64,000 nt of DNA from CAVUBL01 sp963837945 (GTDB lineage Bacteria > Acidobacteriota > Thermoanaerobaculia > Multivoradales > DATKCC01), in assembly GCA_963837945.1 (NCBI GenBank), contig CAWIQD010000006.1:310001-374000 (forward strand), in the 5' to 3' direction. Position numbers and translations under genes: made by a program. Each line of letters opens with the position of its first letter. The first letter of the stretch is position 1. Under the pieces are notes generated by a model. It was not told the origin of the DNA and searched no databases. It saw nothing but the letters and a program-made list of their open reading frames with translations. Shown in pieces: positions 1-8,952 of the stretch.

Positions 1-2
1 TC

Positions 3-2156
3 AAGACCGTCTACAAGCCCGGGCTCACCCTGGGCATCTCCACCGACCAGGGGGAGAGCTTCACCTCGTTCCTCTCCGGCGGGTTCGGCGGCGGCGGCGT
101 CCACTCGGACATGCACGCCCTGTGGATCGACCCCCGGGACCCGAAGCACCTGCTCCTGGGCACCGACGGCGGGGTCTACGTCTCCTTCGACCGGGGTCAC
201 TCCTTCCGCCACGTCCGCAGCCTTCCGGTGTCGCAGTTCTACCGCGTGAGCGTCGACGACGACTGGCCGTACAACGTCTACGGCGGCCTCCAGGACAACG
301 GCTCCTGGATGGGTCCGTCGCGCAGCCCTTCGGGCATCGAGAACCGCGACTGGGACAACGTGGGCTTCGGCGACGGCATGTTCGTGTTCCGCGACCCGGC
401 CGACCCGGACTACGTCTACTCCGAGTACCAGGGCGGCGAGATCTCGCGCCTTCACCTGCCCACCGGCGAGGTGCGCGACATCAAGGCGTACCCGGCCGAA
501 GGCGAGGCCAAGTACCGCTTCAACTGGACGACGCCGCTGGCGTTCTCCCCGCACGAGAAGGGCACGCTCTACATGGGCGCCCAGAGGCTGCTGCGCTCGC
601 GCGACCGGGGCGAGTCCTGGGAGGAGATCTCCCCCGACCTGACCACGGACAACCCGAAGTGGCAGCGCCAGGCCCAGTCGGGCGGCCTGACCATCGACAA
701 CTCGACCGCCGAGAACTACACCACGATCTACTCGATCAGCGAGTCGCCGGTCGAGGCCGGGGTGATCTGGGTGGGCACCGACGACGGCCACGTGGCCGTG
801 ACGCGCGACGACGGCACGAGCTGGAAGCAGGTGGCCGCGAACATCTCGGGGTTCCCCGAGCGCGGCTGGGTGAGCGACGTCGAGGCGAGCCCGAAGGCGG
901 CGGGCGCGGCGCTCGTGACGGTCGACGCCCACCGCCTGGGCGACATGGCGGCCCACGTCTACGAGACGACCGACTACGGCACGACCTGGACGAGCCTCGC
1001 GACGGACGAGATCGAGGGCTACGCCCACGCCGTCCAGCAGGACCTGGTCAACCCGGACCTCCTCTTCCTGGGCACCGAGCGCGGCCTGTGGATCTCCCTC
1101 GACCACGGCGGCCACTGGGTGCGCTTCGAGGGCGGGCTGCCCAAGATGGTGGCGGTGCGCGACGTGGCGATCCAGCCCCGCGAGGGGGACCTGGTGATCG
1201 CCACCCACGGCCGCGGCCTCTACATCCTGGACAACCTGACGCCGCTCAGGAACCTGACCTCCGAGGTGCTCAACGAGGACGTCGCCCTCTTGCCCAGCCG
1301 GCCGGCGGTGATGGTCATCTCCTCGCCCCAGCAGGAGTTCTCGGGCGACGGCGACTTCACCGGCCAGAACCCGCCCGAGGCCGCCGAGATCGCGTACTAC
1401 CTGAAGCGCCGCCACCTCTTCGGCGACCTCAAGGTAGAGATCTACGGTTCCGACGGCAAGCTGATCAAGTCGGTGCCCGGCGGCAAGCGCCGCGGCATCA
1501 ACCGGGTCTCCTGGCCCATGCGGCTGCCGCCCCCGAAGGTGCCGCCGGCGACCAACCTGGTGCCCGCCTTCGAGGGGCCGCGGGTGCTCGAGGGGACCTA
1601 CACGGTCAAGCTGATCAAGGGGAAAGAGACCTTGACCGGCTCGGTCAGCCTGGTGCCCGATCCCCGCTCGCCGCACTCGGCCGAGGACCGCGAGCTCCAG
1701 CAGAGAACCGCCCTCGACCTCTACCAGATGCTCGAGCGCATGACCTACCTGGTCGACTCGCTGACCGACCTGCGCGATCAGGCCCGGGACCGCGCCGGCA
1801 AGCTCCCCGAGCGGAGCCGCACGGCGCAGCGCCTCGGCGCCTACGCCGACTCCCTCGAGCAGTTCCGGACCACCCTGGTCTCGACCAGCGAGGCCGGCTG
1901 GCTCTCGGGCGAGGAGAAGCTCCGCGAGGAGCTCGGCAACCTCTACGGCGGGGTCAACTCCTACACCGGCCGCCCCACGCAGAGCCAGATCGACCGGCTC
2001 GCCGTCCTCCGGGGGCGCCTCGAGAAGGCCGCCGCGAAGCTCGACGAGCTGGCCGGCCAACGCGACGAGCTCAACCGCTCGCTCGAGCGCGAGAAGCTCG
2101 AGCCGCTGGTGCTGCTCACCCGCGAGGCCTGGGAGGCGAAGCAGCCGGGCGGCTGA
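3..2156 (+). CDS. BNR/VPS10-like beta-propeller protein, 3' part
   Basis: The reading frame is open from base 3, so this is the C-terminal 717 residues of a gene that starts upstream. It contains repeated BNR/Asp-box motifs such as GTDGGVYVSFDRGHSF, GTDDGHVAVTRDDGTSW, TTDYGTTW and GTERGLWISLDHGGHW, which are typical blades of sortilin/VPS10-type propellers. After the propeller comes a beta-rich segment, then a helical tail of about 150 residues rich in Arg, Glu and Leu. Family members are usually exported and bind protein or glycan, and many databases call them glycosyl hydrolases without proof of catalysis. No catalytic residues can be assigned here. A strong terminator follows the stop codon. 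Confidence 0.85.
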   Translation, partial: KTVYKPGLTLGISTDQGESFTSFLSGGFGGGGVHSDMHALWIDPRDPKHLLLGTDGGVYVSFDRGHSFRHVRSLPVSQFYRVSVDDDWPYNVYGGLQDNGSWMGPSRSPSGIENRDWDNVGFGDGMFVFRDPADPDYVYSEYQGGEISRLHLPTGEVRDIKAYPAEGEAKYRFNWTTPLAFSPHEKGTLYMGAQRLLRSRDRGESWEEISPDLTTDNPKWQRQAQSGGLTIDNSTAENYTTIYSISESPVEAGVIWVGTDDGHVAVTRDDGTSWKQVAANISGFPERGWVSDVEASPKAAGAALVTVDAHRLGDMAAHVYETTDYGTTWTSLATDEIEGYAHAVQQDLVNPDLLFLGTERGLWISLDHGGHWVRFEGGLPKMVAVRDVAIQPREGDLVIATHGRGLYILDNLTPLRNLTSEVLNEDVALLPSRPAVMVISSPQQEFSGDGDFTGQNPPEAAEIAYYLKRRHLFGDLKVEIYGSDGKLIKSVPGGKRRGINRVSWPMRLPPPKVPPATNLVPAFEGPRVLEGTYTVKLIKGKETLTGSVSLVPDPRSPHSAEDRELQQRTALDLYQMLERMTYLVDSLTDLRDQARDRAGKLPERSRTAQRLGAYADSLEQFRTTLVSTSEAGWLSGEEKLREELGNLYGGVNSYTGRPTQSQIDRLAVLRGRLEKAAAKLDELAGQRDELNRSLEREKLEPLVLLTREAWEAKQPGG

Positions 2157-2190
2157 GCCTCGCCGTTTTCGCCGCCTCATCGGGCCTTCG

Positions 2191-2227
2191 CGCCCCCGGG
2201 GCCTCCCCGGGGGCGTTTCTTTCTCTC
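2191..2227 (+). terminator. Rho-independent terminator
   Basis: A perfect 11-bp GC-rich stem (2191-2201 with 2205-2215) has a 3-nt loop and is followed by TTTCTTTCTCT. It lies 35 bases after the BNR gene and ends that transcript. Confidence 0.85.
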
Positions 2228-2359
2228 CCCGCCGCCAGCCGCCGCGGCGGCCCGACGCGAGCAAATTCCTTTTTGAAGAGACTTTACTGCGCGACTAGCG
2301 CCGATTTGAGGATACTTCTTAGTAGAAGACGTAAATTTCTGACGTCAAAGGACTTATGC

Positions 2360-2388
2360 TTGCACTTCGATGAATTGCCAGATAGATT
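2360..2388 (+). promoter_or_regulatory. Sigma-70-type promoter, leaderless start
   Basis: The -35 box TTGCAC (2360-2365) and the -10 box TAGATT (2383-2388) are 17 bp apart. Six bases separate the -10 from the ATG at 2395, so transcription should start at or next to the start codon. Upstream are ACGTAAAT (2329) and AAGGACTT (2348), 19 bp apart. The same two boxes with the same spacing precede the next gene. Confidence 0.65.
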
Positions 2389-2394
2389 TTGTAG

Positions 2395-2880
2395 ATGGCT
2401 TCCTTCAATGGACTGGGCAGGGCGCTGCGTTGGATCCGCCAGCGTCAGGGCAAGAAGCAGTACGAGGTCGCCGAGGCCGCCAGGATCACCAAGGCGATGC
2501 TCTCGTCCTACGAGAACGGCAGGCAGCGGCCGACGATCGACACCCTCGAGCGCATCCTCGACGCCTTGGAGATCGACCTCGACTACCTGGCCCACGCCAT
2601 GCGCATGGTCTCCCAGGAGGCCGGGCGAAGGGGCGAAGGAGCGCGGTCCGGCGCGTCGACGAGCCCGGCACTCGCTCTCGCGACGGCGGGGCCGTTTCTC
2701 GACATCGAGCGCCTTCTCGGCCTCACCCGCCGCCTCGAGCCCGCCGAGGAGCACGCCGTCGGCCAGATGCTCGAGGGCTTCCACAGCCTCCTGCAGTACC
2801 TCCTGACCCAGACCGACGACCTCCGCACCCGGGCCGAAACGCCGCAGGCCGGCGACGCGGCCGGCGACGCCGCCGACTGA
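2395..2880 (+). CDS. XRE-family HTH regulator (copy 1)
   Basis: This 161-residue protein has an N-terminal helix-turn-helix of the XRE/Cro type (about residues 8-65: QYEVAEAARITKAMLSSYE, then NGRQRP and a helix DTLERILDALEID). The rest is a helical region of unknown function that includes LGLTRRLEPAEEHAVGQMLE. No Shine-Dalgarno sequence precedes the ATG, and the promoter -10 box ends six bases before it, so the mRNA is probably leaderless. The gene at 3076 is a paralogue with the same domain order and the same upstream boxes. The role is inferred: a transcriptional regulator, possibly controlling itself and its twin. Confidence 0.85.
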   Translation: MASFNGLGRALRWIRQRQGKKQYEVAEAARITKAMLSSYENGRQRPTIDTLERILDALEIDLDYLAHAMRMVSQEAGRRGEGARSGASTSPALALATAGPFLDIERLLGLTRRLEPAEEHAVGQMLEGFHSLLQYLLTQTDDLRTRAETPQAGDAAGDAAD

Positions 2881-3040
2881 CGCACGCCGCACCGATGCGC
2901 CGGCCGTTGCGCCTCCCGGAGACGAATTCTCCCGACCGGTCACCTCCGCACCCGGGCGATCGCCCCTGCGGGCGCTTCCGCGCGGCTTCACGGAAATTTT
3001 CACCTGACCACGTAAATCTTTGAAAAATAAGGACTTGTAC

Positions 3041-3069
3041 TTGCATAGCGGCGGCGAAGCAGATACATT
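3041..3069 (+). promoter_or_regulatory. Sigma-70-type promoter, twin of 2360
   Basis: TTGCAT (3041-3046) and TACATT (3064-3069) are 17 bp apart, and the ATG at 3076 again lies six bases after the -10. ACGTAAAT (3010) and AAGGACTT (3029) are again 19 bp apart upstream. Conservation of all four boxes and spacings across two paralogues suggests promoter plus operator. Confidence 0.65.
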
Positions 3070-3075
3070 TTCTCC

Positions 3076-3477
3076 ATGCCAGTACTTCAGGGACTGGGGA
3101 AGGCCCTACGCTGGCTGCGCGAGAAGCGGGGCCTGAAGCAGTACGAGGCGGCCGCCCGGGCCACCATCACCAAGGCCATGCTGTCGGCCTACGAGACCGG
3201 CAAGCAGAACCCCTCGCTCGAAACCCTGGAGAAGATCCTCACCGCGCTCGACGCCGGCCTGGCGGACCTGGCGGGCGCCCTGGACCTGGTCAACGAGCGC
3301 GGACCCACCGCGCGACGCGGCCCCGCACACGGCCGGATGCCCGCGGCTGGCGAGCTCGACGTGCGCGCCCTGCTGGGGGTCGAGGAGCTGGCGCCCGAGG
3401 AGGAGGAAGCCCTGGCCCAGGTGCTCTCCGGCTTCCACCGCCTGATCCGCTACCTCCACACGACCCGCGGCCGGTAG
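3076..3477 (+). CDS. XRE-family HTH regulator (copy 2)
   Basis: This 133-residue paralogue of the preceding gene shares LGKALRWLREKRGLKQYE, ITKAMLSAYE and the LETLEKILTALDA helix. Its C-terminal region is shorter but keeps the pattern LLGVEELAPEEEEALAQVL followed by GFHRLIRYL, which matches GFHSLLQYL in copy 1. Thus both halves, not only the HTH, are conserved. There is no SD sequence and the start is predicted leaderless. Function is inferred as DNA-binding regulation; its targets are unknown. Confidence 0.85.
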   Translation: MPVLQGLGKALRWLREKRGLKQYEAAARATITKAMLSAYETGKQNPSLETLEKILTALDAGLADLAGALDLVNERGPTARRGPAHGRMPAAGELDVRALLGVEELAPEEEEALAQVLSGFHRLIRYLHTTRGR

Positions 3478-3608
3478 GGAGTGTGGGAAGGGGGTGAGGC
3501 GGCCGAGCTCTGCCTCGGCCGAGAGGTTCGGAGGCCACCGGACCGTTCGGCCGGCCGGCGCGGAGGTCGGCCGCTTCATGGGTCGCCGGAGCACCGGGAC
3601 GTGGAGGC

Positions 3609-4484
3609 CTACCGCGGCTTGCCGGCGGAGTCGGCCAGCTCCTTCTCCAGCTCGTCCAGGCGCTTCTCGAGCTCGCCCAGGCGCTTCTCGAGCTCGCGGT
3701 TGCGCTCGCCGAGGCGCTCGTCGAGGCGCGGCCAGTCGATCTTGTCGAGGGACTCGCCCAGCCGGTCCATCGCCTCGGGGTGGACGAAGACGACCGGCGG
3801 GCCCTCGCCGAGGCGCGCGAGCTCGCGCAGGCGAACGAGCTCCCTTCCTTTGTCTCCCGGCTCCCCGCCGGGCTCGAGGAGCTGGCCCAGGTCGATCTTC
3901 CGGCGCTCCCGCTCGTCGAGCTGGACGTCGAAGTCCAGGGGATGGCCGTCGCGCTGGACGAAGAGGCGCGCGGTGTCGCCCTTCTCGTGGCCGCGCACGG
4001 CGAGGGTCAGGTCCCAGGGGGTCTCGACCGCCTGGTCGTCGAGCCGGACGATCACGTCGCCCGCCTGGAGGCCCGCCCTCGCCGCCGGGCTCCCCTCCTC
4101 GACTCGGGCGACCAGCACGCCCCGGTCGGCCGGCGCGCCGAAGTGGGCCCGGAGCTGCCCGGTCATGGGGAGGAGCTCGACCCCCAGGTAGCCGCCGCCC
4201 AGCTCCTTGGTCAGCCAGACGCCGCCCGGCTCGTCGTCGGACCCCCCCACCACCACCAGCTCGCGGGTCTCGGTCTTGCCGGCGGACTCGCCGCCGGGCC
4301 CGGTCCCGCTCTCGCCCCCCGCCCCGGCCGTCTTCACCGTGACCTTCTGGCCGCCCGCGGCGGCCGACGGGGCCGGCGTGCCGAGCAGCGCGAGGGCCGC
4401 GAGAGCCAGGGGAACGGTGTGCATCCGGCGGACGGATCCGCGTCCACGCCGGGTCGTCGCCTCGCTTCGTGTCGTGTCGTCCAT
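3609..4484 (-). CDS. Exported PDZ-domain protein
   Basis: The start at 4484 is chosen because GAGGAGA lies at a good distance upstream. The 291-residue product has a basic N-terminus and hydrophobic stretch (about residues 20-43), a Gly-rich linker, and one PDZ domain (about 95-185) with GYLGVELLPM and EEGSPAARAGLQAGDVIVRL. A C-terminal charged heptad-like region (ERNRELEKRLGELEKRLDEL) should form a coiled coil. No protease domain is present, so it is likely a scaffolding or sensor protein in the envelope. It is the last gene of the sigma/anti-sigma group, which suggests a part in envelope-stress signalling (inference). Confidence 0.8.
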   Translation of the reverse strand: MDDTTRSEATTRRGRGSVRRMHTVPLALAALALLGTPAPSAAAGGQKVTVKTAGAGGESGTGPGGESAGKTETRELVVVGGSDDEPGGVWLTKELGGGYLGVELLPMTGQLRAHFGAPADRGVLVARVEEGSPAARAGLQAGDVIVRLDDQAVETPWDLTLAVRGHEKGDTARLFVQRDGHPLDFDVQLDERERRKIDLGQLLEPGGEPGDKGRELVRLRELARLGEGPPVVFVHPEAMDRLGESLDKIDWPRLDERLGERNRELEKRLGELEKRLDELEKELADSAGKPR

Positions 4485-4522
4485 GGTGCGTCGTCTCCTC
4501 GCTGAATCGGGTCGTCGATCCT

Positions 4523-5023
4523 TCAGGGTCCCTGGGGGCGGCGGTAGGCGGCGGGCTCCATCCGGCCCGCCTCGCCGCTCCGCCGGCGCCGGGCCAACCG
4601 GCCCACGTCCACGACCAGGTCGACCCGGTCGTCGCCTCCCAGGTAAATCACCGGCTCGCCGGCGCCGGCCATCCGCTTGAGCTCGGCGAGCTCGGTGGCG
4701 AGCCGTGCGCGCTCGGCCTCGATCCGCTCGCGGCGGGCACGGCGCGCGGCGCGCTCCGGCGCGGGCGCCGCCGGCGCCGCCCGGTCGCCCGCGGCCTCGG
4801 GCCGGGACGCGATCCGGGAGAGGGTCACGCCGCCGGCGGCCAGCAGGCCGGCCAGGGCGACCACCGCCGCCGCAGTCCGCCAGCGCGGCCCGCGGAGGGC
4901 CGACGGCGGAGACGCCGCGCGGCACTCGGCCGCCAGCCGCGCCAACAGCCGGGGAGTGAAGTCGGCTCCCGCCCGCTCCCTGGGCAACGAACGCAATGCT
5001 TGACGCAGCGGCTCTCGGCTCAT
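4523..5023 (-). CDS. Putative anti-sigma factor (single-pass membrane protein)
   Basis: The product has 166 residues: a cytoplasmic N-terminal part of about 45 residues, one membrane segment (AAAVVALAGLLAAGGVTL), then an extracytoplasmic helical, Arg/Glu-rich region. Its ATG overlaps the stop of the ECF sigma gene by four bases (ATGA), so translation is coupled. This position and topology are standard for membrane anti-sigma factors. No HxxxCxxC zinc motif is visible, so it is not a classical ZAS-domain protein and the anti-sigma role rests on context. Confidence 0.65.
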   Translation of the reverse strand: MSREPLRQALRSLPRERAGADFTPRLLARLAAECRAASPPSALRGPRWRTAAAVVALAGLLAAGGVTLSRIASRPEAAGDRAAPAAPAPERAARRARRERIEAERARLATELAELKRMAGAGEPVIYLGGDDRVDLVVDVGRLARRRRSGEAGRMEPAAYRRPQGP

Positions 5024-5625
5024 GGCATCCCTTCCTTCCAGCCGTCCCAGTCCGCCGCGAGGTCGCGGCGCAACCGGGCTCGCGCCCGGTGGAGCCGGCT
5101 CTTGACCGTCCCCACCCGGCAGCCCAGGACGCGGGCGATCTCGCCCTGGGACCAGTCCTCGATCTCGTAGAGCACCAAGGGCACCCGGAGGCCCAGGGGC
5201 AGGGCGACAACCGCCGCGGCCAGCCGGGCGCGGAGCTCGCCGGCCACGAGCCGCCGGGGGCCGACGGGCTCGACCGTCTCGCGGCTCTCCATCGGCGAGC
5301 CGGCGAGCCCGCCGACCAGGTCCCGCCAGCGCCGCTCGCGCCGCGCCTCGGAGCGCACCAGGTTGGTGCCGATCCGGTAGAGGAAGGCCGCGAGGTAGCC
5401 CCGCTCCCGGTAGCGGGAGGCGGACCGGTAGAGGCGCAGAAACGTCTCCTGGGCCAGGTCCTCCGCCCGGTCGAGCGAACCGGTGAGCCGGGCGAGATAG
5501 GCCACCAGCGGGTCCTTGTGGCGGTCGACGAGCGCCGCGAAGGCCTCCTCGTCGCCGCGCCGGACCCGCGCCATCAGGTCGGCGTCGGTCGGGTCGGTCA
5601 CGGCTCGCGCGATGGGGATGCTCAC
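5020..5625 (-). CDS. ECF RNA polymerase sigma factor
   Basis: The 201-residue product has sigma region 2 (EEAFAALVDRHKDPLVAYLA, then DRAEDLAQETFLRLYRSA) and region 4 (DWSQGEIARVLGCRVGTVKS, then RLHRARARLRRDL). I chose the GTG at 5625 because AGAGG lies a few bases upstream and the length fits the family; a second GTG lies slightly downstream. The protein directs core polymerase to promoters of a stress or envelope regulon. The downstream membrane gene overlaps it by four bases and is the likely anti-sigma partner. Confidence 0.88.
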   Translation of the reverse strand: MSIPIARAVTDPTDADLMARVRRGDEEAFAALVDRHKDPLVAYLARLTGSLDRAEDLAQETFLRLYRSASRYRERGYLAAFLYRIGTNLVRSEARRERRWRDLVGGLAGSPMESRETVEPVGPRRLVAGELRARLAAAVVALPLGLRVPLVLYEIEDWSQGEIARVLGCRVGTVKSRLHRARARLRRDLAADWDGWKEGMP

Positions 5626-5672
5626 GGGCTGCCTCTCACACCCCACAACGCTCGGCCGGGCGGAAGGTTCGA

Positions 5673-6164
5673 CTACTCGAGGTCGTGCGCCAGGGTCCTG
5701 GCCTTCTCGGCCAGGTTGTGGGCGCGCTCGAGGTCGCCCGCGTCGAGGGCCTCGCGGCTCTGCTCGAGGAGCCCCCGGACCAGGGTGACGGAGTCCGCCT
5801 GCGCCTCGGCCTGGTCGTCGTCGAGGCTCCGGAGGCTCGACTCCACTTCCGCCAGCGCCGCCTCCGTCTCCTGGCGCAGGTCGTGGGCCTCGGCGTGGTC
5901 CAGGGCGGGCGCGAGCTCGGGAGGCGCGGGTGCCGGGGCCGAGGCGGGCCTCGGCGCAGGGGCGGGCACTGGGGCTGGCGCGGGCGCGGAGACCGGAGCC
6001 GGGGCGGCGACGGGGGGCGGTGCGGGCGCTACCGGCGGCGGTAGGGTCGAGGCCGGCGCCGGGTGCCGGGCCCCGGCGCACCCGACGGCCGCCAGGGCGA
6101 GGACCGCGAGGCAGCCGATCGCCGCCCTCGACAGGGCGGGGACGAGGGCGAACGGCCGGGTCAC
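5673..6164 (-). CDS. Pro/Ala-rich lipoprotein
   Basis: The 163-residue product begins with a lipoprotein signal peptide (lipobox AAVGC, lipidated Cys at about residue 29). A long Pro-Ala linker suited to spanning periplasm or peptidoglycan follows, then a helical C-terminal domain of about 75 residues (ETEAALAEVESSLRSLDDDQ and LERAHNLAEKARTLAHDLE). The ATG overlaps the stop of the histidine kinase gene by four bases, so the two are co-translated. Function is not recognised; an envelope role linked to the kinase is an inference. Confidence 0.75.
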   Translation of the reverse strand: MTRPFALVPALSRAAIGCLAVLALAAVGCAGARHPAPASTLPPPVAPAPPPVAAPAPVSAPAPAPVPAPAPRPASAPAPAPPELAPALDHAEAHDLRQETEAALAEVESSLRSLDDDQAEAQADSVTLVRGLLEQSREALDAGDLERAHNLAEKARTLAHDLE

Positions 6165-8017
6165 GTCGTCTCCTCCCGCAAGAGCCCCGGGATGGGCAGG
6201 TGCACGATCATCCGGGTGCCGCGGCCGCGGCGCGACTCCGCCTCGATCATCCCGCCGTGCTCCTGCACGACGCGGTGCACCATGAAGAGGCCGACGCCGC
6301 TGCCTTCGGACTTCGTCGAGTAGTAGAGCTGGAAGACCTTCTCGAGGTCCTCGGGCGCGATCCCGACGCCGGTGTCCTCGACGCTCACCCGGACGAAGAG
6401 CGGCAGCTCGAGCTCCGCGCGCACCCGGAGCCTGCCCCCCTCGGGCATAGCCTGGAGGGCGTTGCGCGTCAGGTTCAGGAAGACCTGGCGCAGGCGCTCG
6501 GCGTCGCCGGCGACGAGCAGGGGGCCCGCGCCGAGATCGAGCTCGACCTCGACGCCCGCCCCCTCGGCCTCGGGACGGACGAGCTCCGTGACGTCGCTCA
6601 GGAGCTCGCTCAGGTCGAGCTCGGAGAGGCGCAGCTCCTCCGGCCGCGAGAACCGGAGGAAGTCCTGGAGCAAGCCGTCCAGACGGCGGATCTCCGCTTC
6701 GAGCAGGTGCAGGGTGCGCGCGGCACGCTCGCTCGGTGGGTCGAGGGCGGCGCCCAGGAGCTCGACGTGCAGGGCCATGGCGTTCAAGGGGTTCTTGAGC
6801 TCGTGGATCATGCCCGCGGTCAGACGGGTGAGCGAGGTCATGCGGGCACCGTAGCGCACCAGGCTGCGCAGGATCTCGACCGACTCCAGGTCCTCGAACA
6901 AGAAGACGAACCCGGCGTCCCCGAACTCGGGGTCCGCGACCGGAAAGACCGAGGCGAGGTACTCGGGCCCCCGCCCGCCCTCGCGCAGGCGCAGGTGGAC
7001 GTGGCGCACCTCCGAGCGCTCGCGCGCCACCCGCTCGAAGAGGTCGCCGACCGGCGTTCCGTCCGGCAGCAAGGAGAGAAGCGGCGCGCCGAACGCTTCC
7101 TCCAGGGCGAGCCCGACGAGCGGCTCGCAGGCGCGGTTGAAGAACAGGATCCCCCCTTCGCGGTTGAGGAGCAGCACGCCGTCCTCGAGGTGCTCGACGA
7201 GCTGCTCGAGGGAGCTCTTCTGGGCCAGGAGGCGCAGGCGCTCCGCCGCCACCTCGCGACCGAACAGGCGGAGCTCCGAGGCCAGGTCGTCGAGCTCCCA
7301 GGACAGGCGGACGTCGTCGCCGTCCTCGAGTCGGCCCTCCCGCATGCGGCCGACCTGGCTGCGCAGATGCCGCACCGGGGCGAGGCTGAGCTGGGCGACG
7401 GCGAGGCCGGCCACCAGGGCGAGCGGCAGGGAGACGAGACCCAGCCAGAGGGCCCGCGCCAGCGCCTCGTCGAGCGCCGAGCGGATCAAACCGGTGGCGG
7501 TGCCCATGTGGATCGTCCCGAAGGGGCGGCCGTCGAGCTCGAGGGGGAGAGTGACCTCGTAGAGACCGTTGGGGCGGTAGAGGGCGAGCAGCCGGTGGAG
7601 CGGATCGAGGGAGCGGAGGTGCCCGAGGGTCGGGGGTGGGCGATCGAGGGCCCGCGCGGCGCCGTCGGTGCCGAGGATGATCCGCCCCGCGCGGTCGGTG
7701 ATGGCGCTGTAGACCACGCTCTTCGAGTAGCCGACGTGCGCCTCGAGCAGGGCGCGCAGCGGTCCGCTCGCGGCCAGGACCCGGTTCGGGCGGGCGGCCG
7801 CGCCGGCGGCGGGCGCCTGGGTCAGCTCCTCGCCGGCCAAGGCGTAGACCTCGTGCGCCAGGGTGCCGGCCTCCTGGTCGGCCGCGTCGAGGCTCACCCG
7901 AACGAGCTGCACGAGCTGGACGGCGGTCGTGACGGCCACGACCACGAGGGTCAGGATGGCGACGATGAGGACGTCCCGTGTGCGGATGCCCCAGTGGATG
8001 CGGAAGCGTTTGGCCAT
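6161..8017 (-). CDS. Membrane sensor histidine kinase (NtrB-like)
   Basis: The 618-residue protein has a first membrane helix (LIVAILTLVVVAVTTAVQLV), an extracytoplasmic sensor region of about 145 residues, a second membrane helix near residue 190 and a HAMP region. A PAS-like domain (DGVLLLNREGGILFFNRACE) and a HisKA domain follow; the phosphoacceptor is His405 in IHELKNPLNA. The HATPase domain has an N-box (FLNLTRNALQAMPEGG), DTGVGIAPED and GSGVGLFM. It autophosphorylates on His405 and passes phosphate to a response regulator, which is not encoded nearby. Confidence 0.92.
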   Translation of the reverse strand: MAKRFRIHWGIRTRDVLIVAILTLVVVAVTTAVQLVQLVRVSLDAADQEAGTLAHEVYALAGEELTQAPAAGAAARPNRVLAASGPLRALLEAHVGYSKSVVYSAITDRAGRIILGTDGAARALDRPPPTLGHLRSLDPLHRLLALYRPNGLYEVTLPLELDGRPFGTIHMGTATGLIRSALDEALARALWLGLVSLPLALVAGLAVAQLSLAPVRHLRSQVGRMREGRLEDGDDVRLSWELDDLASELRLFGREVAAERLRLLAQKSSLEQLVEHLEDGVLLLNREGGILFFNRACEPLVGLALEEAFGAPLLSLLPDGTPVGDLFERVARERSEVRHVHLRLREGGRGPEYLASVFPVADPEFGDAGFVFLFEDLESVEILRSLVRYGARMTSLTRLTAGMIHELKNPLNAMALHVELLGAALDPPSERAARTLHLLEAEIRRLDGLLQDFLRFSRPEELRLSELDLSELLSDVTELVRPEAEGAGVEVELDLGAGPLLVAGDAERLRQVFLNLTRNALQAMPEGGRLRVRAELELPLFVRVSVEDTGVGIAPEDLEKVFQLYYSTKSEGSGVGLFMVHRVVQEHGGMIEAESRRGRGTRMIVHLPIPGLLREETT

Positions 8018-8229
8018 CTTGCCTGCGTCCCCTCGAGGCGCGCGCGACGGACCGTGATCCTAGCAGGGCTTCGTCTTGCGAGCCCGGGAGAGCGAGGCGT
8101 AGGGCCTCCTCGAGCAGCGGTGGCTCACCCGGAAGGCTCGATCATCCCTCGACGGAGAGGCCAGGCCGCGACCGGCTGCGATCGCGCCGGCGGCGCCGGG
8201 CCGGACGGAAGGCCGGAGCCGGGGCCGGG

Positions 8230-8661
8230 TCAGCGCGCGCCCTGGGCAGACGAGACCTGGTGCAGGTAGGAGAGCAGGGCCAGCCGGTCCGACTCCGGCC
8301 AGGAGGAGAAGCTGACCGCGCCGACGCCGAAGCCCTCCTCCTTGCGGACGACCCGCGAGGGGACTCGGGCGAAGGCGGTCTCCTCGTCCAGGCGGAAGGT
8401 CAGGAGCACCTCCGAGCCCACCGGCACCTCCGCCGGCAGGGTCAGCGCCAAGCCCTCCGTGCTGATGTCGATGGCCGAGGCCGCCCAGCTCGGCCGGCGC
8501 CGCCTGTCGGACACCTTCGGCGACACCGGGACGCAGGAGGTGTCCGACATCTCGAGGCCCACGAAGAGCTCGGGAACCGGAGTGCGGGGCGAGCGCCGGC
8601 GATCCTCGGCGAGCGCGAGAGATCCGAAGCCTTCACCGAAATCGATGGCGGGATGGGACAT
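8230..8661 (-). CDS. PilZ-domain protein
   Basis: The start at 8661 is preferred over an in-frame ATG 33 bases upstream because AGAGGGGG precedes it. The 143-residue product has a basic RRR motif near the start (AEDRRRSPRTPVPELFV) and a PilZ-type barrel with DISTEGLALTLPAEVPVGSE and RVVRKEEGFGVGAVSF. PilZ domains usually bind cyclic-di-GMP through RxxxR and D/NxSxxG motifs. Here RRSPR and DISTEG fit that pattern. The likely role is a c-di-GMP-responsive adaptor; the target is unknown. Confidence 0.75.
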   Translation of the reverse strand: MSHPAIDFGEGFGSLALAEDRRRSPRTPVPELFVGLEMSDTSCVPVSPKVSDRRRRPSWAASAIDISTEGLALTLPAEVPVGSEVLLTFRLDEETAFARVPSRVVRKEEGFGVGAVSFSSWPESDRLALLSYLHQVSSAQGAR

Positions 8662-8952
8662 GGCCGTTTCCCCCTCTGGATACGAGTGTAGCACCTGGTC
8701 ATGCGCTGGAGGTGCAAGAGGCGGGCCACCCCGATCCCGAGGCGCGCGGCGAGATGTTCGCCCCCCGGTTCAGCCCGTCGCCACCAGCCGCAAGGTGCCG
8801 GCCGAGTTTCAAGGATTTCAAGCCCGGCAGCCGCCCCGCGGCCCGCGAGGCGGTTTACGATGACCGGGAGCGCCGCGAACCGCGATGGGGTCGCGGCGCC
8901 CGACGTGCACACCAACGACTCTGACCGAGCGGACGCTCGAAAGGAAACTGCG
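8662..8952. other. Intergenic region between divergent genes
   Basis: This 291-bp gap separates the divergent PilZ and VOC genes and must carry both promoters. I see an SD sequence on each side but no convincing promoter hexamers or operator repeats. Confidence 0.5.

Noticed and set aside
122..2806. An 894-codon frame overlapping the BNR gene in another phase
   Set aside because: It is an Arg/Pro/Gly-rich shadow and runs through the terminator and the XRE gene.
5930..8269. A 779-codon plus-strand frame opposite the histidine kinase and lipoprotein genes
   Set aside because: It mirrors the codon structure of the real minus-strand genes and shows no domain; the minus-strand frame has clear kinase motifs.
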